A stretch of DNA of 48,892 nucleotides, taken from an uncultured Gemmiger sp. (GTDB lineage: Bacteria > Bacillota > Clostridia > Oscillospirales > Ruminococcaceae). Made by a program: the position numbers and the translations under genes. The DNA lies in assembly GCA_944388105.1 (NCBI GenBank), contig CALXHN010000009.1:1-48892 (forward strand), in the 5' to 3' direction. The notes under the pieces are model-generated. The model was not told where the DNA came from and did not search any database. It worked only from the letters and a program-made list of their open reading frames with translations. How positions within the stretch are numbered: the stretch's first letter is position 1; every line of letters begins with the position of its first letter. Of the stretch, positions 34,419-42,508 are shown piece by piece.

Positions 34419-34703
34419 TCAGGCTTCCTCCGCAATGATGATGGTGCGGAGCACGCCTTCCGTGATCTTGTAGACACGGTCCAGCTCGGCGGGGAAGGAC
34501 GGGTCGCTGGTGAACTTGATCACCGTGTACACGCCTTCGGTCTCGTCTTCGATGGGATACGCCAGACGGCGCTTGCCCCATTCGTCGACAGAATCGATCG
34601 TACCATTCGCCTCGATCAGGGACTTGAACTTGCCCACCAGGGCAGCGCTCGCTTCCTCATCCAGGTTGGAACTGGTAACCAGCATGGTTTCGTACTTAGC
34701 CAT
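34419..34703 (-). CDS. rpsF: 30S ribosomal protein S6
   Basis: The 94-residue protein opens MAKYETMLVTSSNLDEE and has the S6 marks WGKRRLAYPIEDETEGVYT and DPSFPAELDRVYKITEGVLR. The ATG at 34703 is chosen because AAAAGGAGG precedes it and the family N-terminus matches; the longer open frame lies in the leader. It is the first gene of the rpsF-ssb-rpsR operon. Confidence 0.96.
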   Translation of the reverse strand: MAKYETMLVTSSNLDEEASAALVGKFKSLIEANGTIDSVDEWGKRRLAYPIEDETEGVYTVIKFTSDPSFPAELDRVYKITEGVLRTIIIAEEA

Positions 34704-34732
34704 TATTCTGTACACCTCCTTTTGGACATAGG

Positions 34733-34753
34733 GCCCCTGCCTTGCGCAGGGGC
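34733..34753 (-). repeat. Inverted repeat in the rpsF leader
   Basis: GCCCCTG (34733-34739) matches CAGGGGC (34747-34753) around a 7-base loop, between the promoter and the rpsF ribosome site. It could be part of an S6:S18-binding autoregulatory leader, but I do not see the diagnostic loop clearly. Confidence 0.45.
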
Positions 34754-34783
34754 AAGGATATGTGCCTCTCGGCACAGCAATTT

Positions 34784-34812
34784 ATTTTACCAAATCCGTG
34801 CCGAAAAGTCAA
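34784..34812 (-). promoter_or_regulatory. Sigma-A promoter of rpsF-ssb-rpsR
   Basis: On the minus strand: TTGACT (34812-34807), a 17-base spacer and TAAAAT (34789-34784) with an extended TGG. Confidence 0.85.
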
Positions 34813-34827
34813 GAGGATTTTCACCGT

Positions 34828-36435
34828 TTATTCGACGGTTTTGAACCCCACGCTCTTCACAAAGCGCAGGAAAGCGGCCTTGCCTTCCTCATCCTGTTTG
34901 AACACACCGGCATTTTCCAGCACATGGCTGAACACCACGCCGATCTCGTTGCGCACAGCGGTGTTGGCGGCCACCGGGGTCATGCTGGTGCCATACTTGG
35001 CAATCAGGCTGTCGATCCAGTCGGCATGCACGGCCAGGGGGCTGCCTTCTTCCCGGCTGGTGTTGGGGGCGGCCCCGCACAGGATATCGGCAATCATGGT
35101 GCTCTGGTCCTTCAGGCGGGCCGGCAGGATGGCCAGACCCATGACCTCGATCAGGCCGATATTTTCCTTTTTGATGTTGTGATATTCCTTGTGGGGATGG
35201 AAGATGCCGTCGGGATACTCCTCGGTAGTACGGTTGTTGCGCAGGGCCAGATCCAGGATGTAGCCGTCCTGGTCGTCATAGTGCAGGATGGGGGTGACGG
35301 TGTTGTGGGGGGTATCGCCGCTGTGGGACAGGATATCCACGCTGGCATCGCTGTATTCCCTCCAGGCGGTCAGGATGTTGTTGGCAGCGGTCTGCACTTC
35401 CTGGGAGCTGCGGCCGATGAGGCGGACGGTGGAAACCGGCCAGTTCAGGATGCCGGCGCGCACGCCGGGATAGCGGGGATCCTGCAGCGGGGTGGCGATG
35501 CCGGCCTTCTGCATGGGGAAGACATACCGTCCGCCCTGGAAGTGGGAGTGGCTCAGGATGCTGCCGCCCACGATGGGAAGGTCGGCGTTGGAGCCGCAGG
35601 TGTAGTGGGGAAACTGGCTCACAAAGTCAAAGATCTGGGCCAGGGTACGGCGGTCCATTTCCATGGGCTTGTGCTCATCATGCAGGATGATGCAGTGCTC
35701 GTGGAAGTAAGCGTAGGGGCTGTACTGCAGGTAGAATTCCTCTCCGGCCAGATGCACCGGCACGATGCGGTGGGTCTGCCGTGCGGGGAAGTTGATGCGG
35801 CCGGCATAGCCGATGTTCTCCTTGCACAGCATGCACTTGGGGTAGCTGGCAGCGGGCTGCAGCCGCTCCATGGCAATGACCTTGGGGTCTTTTTCCGGCT
35901 TGGTCAGGTTGATGGTGATCTCCAGCTCGCCATACGGCGTCTTGGTGTTCCACTGGATGTTCTTGGCAATCTGGGCGGTGCGGATGTAGTTGGACACCAC
36001 ACACAGATCATAGAACCAATCGGTGGCGGCTTCGGGGCCCCGCTTGGCATACAGCTTGCGGAACTTGCGCAGGATCTCGCTTTCCCGGGGCATCATGGCG
36101 CCCATCAGGCGGGTCTCGAAGTTGATGCGGTATTGGGGCACGTCGTTGTCAAACAGCTGTTTGGCGGCGGCCAGGTCCAGCATATGCTCCAGGATCTCGG
36201 TGGGCGTGTCGAAGTTCTCCTTCGGGGGCTTTTCCTCGCAGGGCGCACTCAGCCCCAGCAGGTCCAGCAGGGTGTTGCGGGCCACCAGCATGTCCAGGTC
36301 CTTGATCATCTTGTGCTTGCGCCCGAAACGCAGCAGGCGCTCCACATCCAGGGCCAGGGCGGAATCCAGCTCGGCGGCAGTCATTTCGGAAACGGGCTTT
36401 TCGGCGATGATGGGTTCATTGTTCGGATTGCTCAT
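34828..36435 (-). CDS. galT: UDP-glucose--hexose-1-phosphate uridylyltransferase, type 2
   Basis: GalT swaps UMP between UDP-glucose and galactose-1-phosphate in the Leloir pathway. This is the Gram-positive type 2 form, 535 residues long; the active-site nucleophile region is ILSHSHFQGGRYVFPM, where type 1 enzymes have HPHGQ. RINFPARQTHR and YSPYAYFHEHCI are further family segments. The start at 36435 is the ATG after GGAGGG; the frame is open further upstream but without a site. A sugar-1-phosphate nucleotidyltransferase gene lies upstream, separated by a terminator. No clear terminator is visible after galT, before the rpsF promoter. Confidence 0.92.
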   Translation of the reverse strand: MSNPNNEPIIAEKPVSEMTAAELDSALALDVERLLRFGRKHKMIKDLDMLVARNTLLDLLGLSAPCEEKPPKENFDTPTEILEHMLDLAAAKQLFDNDVPQYRINFETRLMGAMMPRESEILRKFRKLYAKRGPEAATDWFYDLCVVSNYIRTAQIAKNIQWNTKTPYGELEITINLTKPEKDPKVIAMERLQPAASYPKCMLCKENIGYAGRINFPARQTHRIVPVHLAGEEFYLQYSPYAYFHEHCIILHDEHKPMEMDRRTLAQIFDFVSQFPHYTCGSNADLPIVGGSILSHSHFQGGRYVFPMQKAGIATPLQDPRYPGVRAGILNWPVSTVRLIGRSSQEVQTAANNILTAWREYSDASVDILSHSGDTPHNTVTPILHYDDQDGYILDLALRNNRTTEEYPDGIFHPHKEYHNIKKENIGLIEVMGLAILPARLKDQSTMIADILCGAAPNTSREEGSPLAVHADWIDSLIAKYGTSMTPVAANTAVRNEIGVVFSHVLENAGVFKQDEEGKAAFLRFVKSVGFKTVE

Positions 36436-36529
36436 ACAGACATCCCTCCTGTTTTTACGATACCGCATTTTGCCCTCTCTTTCCATGCCCAGTAATGTCA
36501 TTGTTTTGTGATTTTCGTTCCTGCGTACC

Positions 36530-36561
36530 AAAATGCCCCGGCGCAGAAAAAGGCCGGGGCA
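36530..36561 (-). terminator. Terminator after the nucleotidyltransferase gene
   Basis: On the minus strand, TGCCCCGGC and GCCGGGGCA form a perfect 9-pair stem followed by TTTT. It separates the nucleotidyltransferase gene from galT. Confidence 0.8.
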
Positions 36562-36574
36562 AAAACAGATGATT

Positions 36575-37501
36575 TTATTTGTGCAGGTCGCTGAACAGGT
36601 CCTTGCGGTAGACACCGGCCTCGATCAGTTTGGCAAAGGACTCCACCACCACGGGCTTGTCCTCCTGATAGGTCACGCCGAACCAACGGTCCTGCGTGGG
36701 CAGCACCTTGACGCTGACCTTGCCCTGCTTGAGCAGGCTGTCAATAAAGATGGGCAGCAGGTACTCGGCCTTCATCTCGTTGCCGGCAATGCCGCCGAAG
36801 AACTCAACAAACCCCTGGTCCAGCATGGTGACGAACTCGGGGGTCAGGCCCCACATGTTCATGGACACTAGACTGTCCGCATCCACGGCCTTGCCGCCGG
36901 CCTGTGCGCCGTCAGCGGTCTTTTCAATGCCGGAAGTCTCATCCACGCCGGTCAGGTAGCCTTCGGCGTTCATGCGGCAGATGCCCCGGGTCACGGCGCC
37001 GTTGTCGCTCAGGGTGTTCTTCAGCACAAAACCGGCCATGCACAGGTCACCGGGCTTTTCGGGAGTGTAATTTTCCAGGAAGTCGTGCAGCAGCACAAAA
37101 GCCTGCTTGCCGTAGTAGTCATCCGCATTGATGACCGCAAAGGGACCATCCAGCTGGTCTTTGCAGGCCAGCACCGCCTGACCGGTGCCCCAGGGCTTGG
37201 TGCGTCCTTCCGGCAGGGTTACCCCTTCGGGCAGGGCGTCCAGTTCCTGGAAGGCATACCCCAGCTCCACGCCCAGACCGGCGCAGATGCCCTGGATGCG
37301 GTCGCCGATGGCTTCCCGGAAGGCTTCCTCGATGTCGCGGCGGATGATGAAGATGATCTTGTCAAAACCGGCTTCGATGGCATCATGAATGGAATAATCC
37401 ATGATGATCTCGCCGTTGGGACCCACGGCCGCCAGCTGCTTGATGCCGCCGCCGTAACGGGAGCCGATGCCGGCCGCCATAATGACCAGGGTGGTTTTCA
37501 T
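36575..37501 (-). CDS. Sugar-1-phosphate nucleotidyltransferase family protein
   Basis: The 308-residue protein belongs to the NTP-transferase superfamily that makes NDP-sugars from sugar-1-phosphates. The nucleotide loop is AAGIGSRYGGGIKQL (9-23), a variant of the usual GxGTR, and FAVINADDYYG holds the metal-binding aspartate. PWGTGQAVLACKD is also family-typical. I chose ATG 37501 since GGAGGA lies 8 bases upstream. The specific sugar and nucleotide are unknown; the nearby galT suggests hexose metabolism, but the two are separated by a terminator. It probably shares the transcript of the upstream zinc-ribbon membrane protein. Confidence 0.85.
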   Translation of the reverse strand: MKTTLVIMAAGIGSRYGGGIKQLAAVGPNGEIIMDYSIHDAIEAGFDKIIFIIRRDIEEAFREAIGDRIQGICAGLGVELGYAFQELDALPEGVTLPEGRTKPWGTGQAVLACKDQLDGPFAVINADDYYGKQAFVLLHDFLENYTPEKPGDLCMAGFVLKNTLSDNGAVTRGICRMNAEGYLTGVDETSGIEKTADGAQAGGKAVDADSLVSMNMWGLTPEFVTMLDQGFVEFFGGIAGNEMKAEYLLPIFIDSLLKQGKVSVKVLPTQDRWFGVTYQEDKPVVVESFAKLIEAGVYRKDLFSDLHK

Positions 37502-37558
37502 AACAAATTCCTCCATTGTATTTCGGTGCCGCAGCCCGGTACAGGGCCGGCGGCTGTA

Positions 37559-38569
37559 TTACATGCTGAACATGGACATGACCGCGGTGGGGGTGACACC
37601 CAGGAACACCAGCAGCCAGGTCAGCGCCAGACACACGATCAGGTACAGGGCCATGGCGGGAATGCTCACGCCGCCGCGCAGCGCCAGCATATCCTGGCGG
37701 TCCTGCCCTTCGGGCACACGCTCATAGATGCTGTGGATGCGCTGCATGCAGGTCTTCTTGTACCAGTATCCGGCCCAGGCCCCCCGCACGATCATGACGA
37801 TCCAGCTCAGGACGGCACATACATTCATAGCGGGGATGATCCAGTCGGAACTCATGCCGCTGACGATGGGGGCATCCGAGATGACCAGCAACGCCATATA
37901 GCTGGGAATGGTCACGGCGATGTCCAGCAGGGCGAACAGCACGCCTTCCTTCCACATCTTGCGGTAGAAGAAATAGATGGGACCCAGGAAAAAGGCCGCA
38001 AAGGAGAGGCCGAACTTGTGACCGCTCTGTTCCTGGCGGGCAAACTGGATCAGATAATACAGACTGGACGGCCCCACAAAGGTGGCCCAATCCCGGGCCT
38101 TGATGCCCTCGACGGGATCATCGGGACCGATCTCCCGCCGGTAAATGCCTTCCGGCCCGGTGGAGTAGGTGTTGATGTGGGGCGGCGCCCCGGCTCCGGA
38201 GGAGGGGGCCTCATAGTTGGGATCGTCGTAGATGGGCCGATGGGGTTCCTGACCGGAATTCCCGGCGCTGCGGGGATTTTCCGCACTCTGGGGATGGTCC
38301 GGCAGAGGAACGCCGCAATGGCTGCAGAAATGGGTGCCGGCGGGATTGCGGGCACCGCAGTTGGGGCAGGCGGGCTGGCTGTCATCGCCGCCGCCGTCCG
38401 GCGCCCATTCAAAACCGGTGCCGTGGCGGGCTGCATTCACGCACACGCCGTCCGCCGGCCAGCAGGCGCGGTGGTAGGGCGTACCGCAGTCCGGACAGAC
38501 GACAACGTCATCCGTAGGCGCAAAAGGTTTATGGCACACAGGACATGTGCTGCCTGTATAATTGCTCAT
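37559..38569 (-). CDS. Zinc-ribbon/RING-like membrane protein (DUF2628-like)
   Basis: The 336-residue protein starts with a RING-finger-like zinc site (CPVC, CPDCGTPYHRACW, residues about 9-41), a second zinc ribbon (CPNCGARN and CSHCG, about 68-88), a Pro/Ser-rich linker and a C-terminal membrane domain with about four helices. The membrane part, with FGLSFAAFFLGPIYFFYRKMW (a helix region, given as FGLSFAAFFLG and YFFYRKMW), resembles DUF2628. The function is not known. GGAGG precedes the ATG, and a good promoter lies upstream. It heads a minus-strand unit with the nucleotidyltransferase gene. Confidence 0.75.
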   Translation of the reverse strand: MSNYTGSTCPVCHKPFAPTDDVVVCPDCGTPYHRACWPADGVCVNAARHGTGFEWAPDGGGDDSQPACPNCGARNPAGTHFCSHCGVPLPDHPQSAENPRSAGNSGQEPHRPIYDDPNYEAPSSGAGAPPHINTYSTGPEGIYRREIGPDDPVEGIKARDWATFVGPSSLYYLIQFARQEQSGHKFGLSFAAFFLGPIYFFYRKMWKEGVLFALLDIAVTIPSYMALLVISDAPIVSGMSSDWIIPAMNVCAVLSWIVMIVRGAWAGYWYKKTCMQRIHSIYERVPEGQDRQDMLALRGGVSIPAMALYLIVCLALTWLLVFLGVTPTAVMSMFSM

Positions 38570-38619
38570 GGTAGCCTCCGTGATTCATAGGCCGCCTCTG
38601 GCGGCTGTTAACAGAAATC

Positions 38620-38648
38620 ATTATACACCATGCCGGTGGGGAAAGCAA
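38620..38648 (-). promoter_or_regulatory. Promoter of the zinc-ribbon membrane protein gene
   Basis: On the minus strand: TTGCTT (38648-38643), a 17-base spacer and TATAAT (38625-38620). Confidence 0.75.
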
Positions 38649-38676
38649 AGAATTTTCCGTGAACAATGCGCAAAGG

Positions 38677-38702
38677 CCGGCCCTTTACAAGGCCGGTTTT
38701 TT
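38677..38702 (+). terminator. Terminator-like hairpin overlapping the prfB promoter
   Basis: CCGGCC (38677-38682) pairs with GGCCGG (38691-38696) and is followed by six T. It points in the plus direction although no plus-strand gene lies upstream in the divergent gap, and its loop contains the prfB -35 box. Confidence 0.6.
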
Positions 38703-38712
38703 CGTTTATACT
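38684..38712 (+). promoter_or_regulatory. Sigma-A promoter of prfB
   Basis: TTTACA (38684-38689) in the hairpin loop, a 17-base spacer and TATACT (38707-38712). Confidence 0.78.
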
Positions 38713-38751
38713 TATCCTGTATAACTATCATAAACTTAGGGGTATTGATAT

Positions 38752-39873
38752 ATGATCACCATTGACGAACTGAAATCCAAACTGGGCAGTTTCCAGACCG
38801 CCGTGAACGACCTGCGGGATGCCCTGTCCATTGAAGCCAGTGAAAAGCGTCTGGCCGAGCTGGAACACCAGATGACCATGCCCGGTTTCTTTGACGATCA
38901 GGCCCGCAGCCAGAAGGTCTATTCCGAGATGGGCGAGCTGAAGAACAAGCTGGAACGCTTCCGCAAACTGTCCACCCAGTATGAGGAGGCGGGCACCCTG
39001 CTGGAAATGATCGAGGAGGAGAACGATCCTTCCCTCATTGCGGAAGGGGAGGAAGCCGTCAACGGGGTGGAAAAGGCCATCGATGAGCTGCAGCTCATGA
39101 CCATGCTCAACGGCGAATACGACCACAACAACGCCATTCTCACCTTCCATGCCGGCACCGGCGGTACCGAAGCCCAGGACTGGGCGGAGATGCTCTACCG
39201 CATGTATACCCGCTGGGCCGAAGCCCACGGGTACTCGGTGGAGGTACTGGACGTGCTGGACGGGGACGAAGCCGGCATCAAGAGTGCTTCCATGATGGTC
39301 AAGGGCGCCAACGCCTACGGCATGCTCAAGAGCGAGAACGGCGTCCATCGTCTGGTGCGCATCAGCCCCTTTGACGCCAACGCCCGCCGGCAGACCAGCT
39401 TTGCCAGCCTGGAAGTCATGCCCGAACTGGACGAAAAGATCCAGATCGAGATCAACCCCAACGATATCGAGATGCAGGTGTTCCGTTCCTCCGGCGCCGG
39501 CGGCCAGCACATCAACAAGACCTCTTCCGCCGTCCGTCTGATCCACAAGCCCACCGGCATCGTCACCTCCTGCCAGACCCAGCGCAGCCAGCTGCAGAAC
39601 CGTGAGTACGCCATGGAGATGATGAAGGCCAAGCTGTATCAGATCGCCCTGCAGCAGCACAAGGACAAGATCGACGACATCAAGGGTGTGCAGAACGAGA
39701 TCGCCTGGGGTCACCAGATCCGCAGCTATGTCTTCATGCCCTACACCCTGGTCAAGGACCACCGCACCAACTACGAAAGCGGCAACGTGCAGGCCGTCAT
39801 GGACGGCGACCTGGACGGCTTCATCTATGCCTACCTGAAGGCGGCTTCCCGCGGCGAACTGGAAGAAGTCTGA
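38752..39873 (+). CDS. prfB: Peptide chain release factor 2, no programmed frameshift
   Basis: RF2 reads UGA and UAA and releases the finished peptide. The 373-residue protein has the stop-recognition SPF in VRISPFDANARRQTSFA and the catalytic GGQ in SSGAGGQHINKTSSAVRL. In many bacteria codon 26 or so is an in-frame UGA bypassed by +1 frameshifting; here the frame is continuous from MITIDELKSKLGSFQTAVN through the first 40 codons, so that autoregulation is missing. ATG 38752 follows a TAGGGG site. A strong terminator follows. Confidence 0.96.
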   Translation: MITIDELKSKLGSFQTAVNDLRDALSIEASEKRLAELEHQMTMPGFFDDQARSQKVYSEMGELKNKLERFRKLSTQYEEAGTLLEMIEEENDPSLIAEGEEAVNGVEKAIDELQLMTMLNGEYDHNNAILTFHAGTGGTEAQDWAEMLYRMYTRWAEAHGYSVEVLDVLDGDEAGIKSASMMVKGANAYGMLKSENGVHRLVRISPFDANARRQTSFASLEVMPELDEKIQIEINPNDIEMQVFRSSGAGGQHINKTSSAVRLIHKPTGIVTSCQTQRSQLQNREYAMEMMKAKLYQIALQQHKDKIDDIKGVQNEIAWGHQIRSYVFMPYTLVKDHRTNYESGNVQAVMDGDLDGFIYAYLKAASRGELEEV

Positions 39874-39885
39874 ATCTGAACCACC

Positions 39886-39914
39886 ATGCTCCCGTATGAA
39901 CGGGAGCATTTTTT
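39886..39914 (+). terminator. Terminator after prfB
   Basis: ATGCTCCCGT (39886-39895) pairs with ACGGGAGCAT (39900-39909) around ATGA, followed by a T-run. Confidence 0.9.
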
Positions 39915-39943
39915 GTTTTTGCCGCGTCTTAACCGTCCGGACT

Positions 39944-39972
39944 TTATTTGTTCACAAAGGCGGTCGTATACT
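39944..39972 (+). promoter_or_regulatory. Possible promoter of the P-type ATPase gene
   Basis: TATACT (39967-39972) is a good -10, but the -35 at 17 bases is only TTATTT (39944-39949). It may need an activator. Confidence 0.45.
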
Positions 39973-40015
39973 ACTGAACACACTTTTTGTATTCCGGTAA
40001 AGGAGGTCGTTTCCC

Positions 40016-42445
40016 TTGGCCAGCTGTCACCCGTCACCCTCTCCGCGCCGTCCGGCAGGGGAGAAGCCCGGACCGGCCCCGGCGGGCCTTTCCCCCAAAC
40101 CGGACAGAGGCCTGACCGCATCGCAGGCGGCCGAGCGTGCCGCTGCGGGGCTGACCAATCAGGCGCCCCGGAGCAACAGCAAAACCGAAGGGCAGATCCT
40201 GCGGGAAAACATCTTTACCTTTTTCAATCTGGTGTTTGTGGTGCTGGCGGTCTGCCTGTTTTCGGTGGGGTCCTACCTGAACGCAGGGTTCCTCGGGGTG
40301 GTGGTCTGCAATGCGGTCATCGGCATTGTGCAGCAGCTGCGGGCCAAGCGCACCATTGACCGGCTCACCCTTCTTTCTGCCCACAAGGTCCGCTGCGTGC
40401 GGGATGGAGAGATATGTCTGCTGCCCTCGGAGCAACTGGTGCGGGATGACATCGTGGAGTTCGTGGCCGGGGAACAGATCTGTGCCGACGCCGTGGTGCG
40501 CACCGGTACCGCCCAGGCCAACGAAGCTCTCATCACCGGGGAGGCGGATGCAGTGGACAAGGGCCCCGGGGATGTGCTGCGGTCGGGGTCCTTTCTGCTT
40601 TCGGGCCGGTGTCGGGCCCAGCTCACCCATGTGGGGCCGGATAGTTATGCCAACCGTCTGGCAGCGGAAGCCCGTCGGGATCACGCGGTGCCCAAGGGGG
40701 AGATGATGCGCTCCCTGGACAAGCTCATCCGGTTCATCGGCATTGCCCTGGTGCCGCTGGGCATCCTGATGTTCCTCAACCAGTTTGCGGCGCTGGACAT
40801 GACCCTGCGGGATGCGGTGGAGGGGACGGTTGCCTCTTTGGTGGGCATGATCCCCGAAGGACTGTATCTGCTGACCAGTGTGGCCCTGGCGGTGAGCATG
40901 ATCCGGCTGGCCCGACGCCAGGTGCTGGCGCAGGACATGAATTGTATCGAGACCCTGGCCCGGGTGGATGTGCTCTGCGTGGACAAGACCGGGACCATCA
41001 CCGAGACGGAGATGGAAGCCGGGGAACCCCAGCTTCTGGAAGAAAGCTGGACCCTGGACCGGGTGGAGACGGTGCTGCGCAGCCTGTATGCCGACACCGA
41101 ACCGGACAACGACACCGCCCGGGCCCTCAGCCGCCGGTTTGCCGGGGGCGGGGGAGAACGCTGGCCCCGCACCGCCGCGGTGCCTTTCAGCTCGGCTTGG
41201 AAATGGAGTGCCGCTGTTTTCCGGGACCACGGAGCCTTTGTGGTGGGGGCGCCTGAGGTGGTGGCCGGCGCCCGGGCCGCAGAATTGCGGCAGGAGATCC
41301 TGCCTTATCTGGAACGGGGCAGCCGGGTCCTGCTGCTGGCCGCTTATGATGGCCGCCCCGACCCAAAGACCGGCCTGGACCCGAAAAAACTGCAGTTTCT
41401 GGCTCTGCTGCCGGTGTCCAACCGGGTACGGGCGGAAGCGCCCCGGACCTTCCGCTATTTTGCGGAGCAGGGGGTGGCCGTCAAGGTCATCTCGGGGGAC
41501 AACCCTCTCACGGTCAGCCGGGTGGCCCGACAGGCGGGCATTGCCGGGGCCGATAACTTTGTGGACGCCACCACCCTGCACACCCCGGCGGAACTGGCGG
41601 AAGCCGCCGAGCGCTGTACCGTCTTCGGCCGGGTGACCCCTGACCAGAAACGGCAGCTGGTACGGGCCCTGCAGGCGGCAGGACACACCGTGGCCATGAC
41701 CGGTGACGGCGTCAATGATGTGCTGGCTCTGAAGGATGCGGACTGCGGCATTGCCATGGCCTCCGGCGCCCAGGCAGCCAGCCAGGTGGCGCAGCTGGTG
41801 CTGCTGGAATCGGATTTTTCCGGCCTGCCCGCCGTGGTGGCGGAAGGCCGTCGTGTGATCAACAATATCCAGCGCTCCGCGGCGCTGTATCTGGTCAAGA
41901 ATCTGTTTTCCTTCACTTTTACCCTGGCGGCGCTATGTATCACCCTGCCTTATCCCCTGCAGCCGGTCCAGCTGACCCTCATCGCGGCGGTGACCATCGG
42001 CATCCCGTCTTTCGTGCTGGCGCTGGAGCCCAACCATGAACTGGTGCAAGGGCGGTTCCTGCCCAATGTGCTGCGGGCGGCGCTGCCGGGGGGGCTCACG
42101 GATCTGATCCTGATTCTGGCATTGGAGGCGGTGGCGGCAGCGGTGGATATGCCTTATGCCATGCTTTCCACCCTGACCACCCTGGTCATGCTGGGCGTGG
42201 GATTGGGGGTCCTGTGGCGGGTCTGCCGCCCCTTCACGCCCACCCACGCTGCCCTGTGGGCCGGCATGCTGCTGCTGGCCGCTGCCGGGGTGGCGGTGTT
42301 CGGGCCGGCCCTGGAACTGGTCCTGCCCGGTCGGCAGGAGTGGCTGCTCCTGCTCCTCTTCTGGGCGGTCACGCCTTACCTGCTGCGGCTGCTGACCCGG
42401 GCGGTCACCGGTACGTATACCTGGTGGCAGAAACACCGCAGCTGA
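40016..42445 (+). CDS. Cation-translocating P-type ATPase (CtpE-like)
   Basis: This 809-residue membrane pump has the phosphorylation site DKTGTIT (D323), the actuator motif ITGEAD, the hinge MTGDGVNDVLALKDADCG, and about ten membrane helices in the usual 2+2+6 layout. The M4 motif is IPEGLYLLTSVALAVSMIRL. This PEGL type, together with the N-terminal ENIFTFFNLVFVVLAV, fits the CtpE-like group, some of which move calcium, rather than heavy-metal pumps; no metal-binding N-domain is present. TTG 40016 is the start, after AAAGGAGG. The ion is an inference. Confidence 0.88.
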   Translation: MASCHPSPSPRRPAGEKPGPAPAGLSPKPDRGLTASQAAERAAAGLTNQAPRSNSKTEGQILRENIFTFFNLVFVVLAVCLFSVGSYLNAGFLGVVVCNAVIGIVQQLRAKRTIDRLTLLSAHKVRCVRDGEICLLPSEQLVRDDIVEFVAGEQICADAVVRTGTAQANEALITGEADAVDKGPGDVLRSGSFLLSGRCRAQLTHVGPDSYANRLAAEARRDHAVPKGEMMRSLDKLIRFIGIALVPLGILMFLNQFAALDMTLRDAVEGTVASLVGMIPEGLYLLTSVALAVSMIRLARRQVLAQDMNCIETLARVDVLCVDKTGTITETEMEAGEPQLLEESWTLDRVETVLRSLYADTEPDNDTARALSRRFAGGGGERWPRTAAVPFSSAWKWSAAVFRDHGAFVVGAPEVVAGARAAELRQEILPYLERGSRVLLLAAYDGRPDPKTGLDPKKLQFLALLPVSNRVRAEAPRTFRYFAEQGVAVKVISGDNPLTVSRVARQAGIAGADNFVDATTLHTPAELAEAAERCTVFGRVTPDQKRQLVRALQAAGHTVAMTGDGVNDVLALKDADCGIAMASGAQAASQVAQLVLLESDFSGLPAVVAEGRRVINNIQRSAALYLVKNLFSFTFTLAALCITLPYPLQPVQLTLIAAVTIGIPSFVLALEPNHELVQGRFLPNVLRAALPGGLTDLILILALEAVAAAVDMPYAMLSTLTTLVMLGVGLGVLWRVCRPFTPTHAALWAGMLLLAAAGVAVFGPALELVLPGRQEWLLLLLFWAVTPYLLRLLTRAVTGTYTWWQKHRS

Positions 42446-42455
42446 ATCTGGTGCA

Positions 42456-42496
42456 AAAAATCCCCCACCGTCCGGAAAGGTCGGCAGGGGATTTTT
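42456..42496. terminator. Bidirectional terminator between the P-type ATPase and dnaI-like genes
   Basis: AAAAATCCCC (42456-42465) pairs with GGGGATTTTT (42487-42496), with further pairing inside the loop. Confidence 0.8.
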
Positions 42497-42508
42497 GCAT
42501 GTGTTGAT

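Noticed and set aside
38752-38880. Programmed +1 frameshift in prfB
   Set aside because: No in-frame stop interrupts the early codons; the full RF2 is in one frame.
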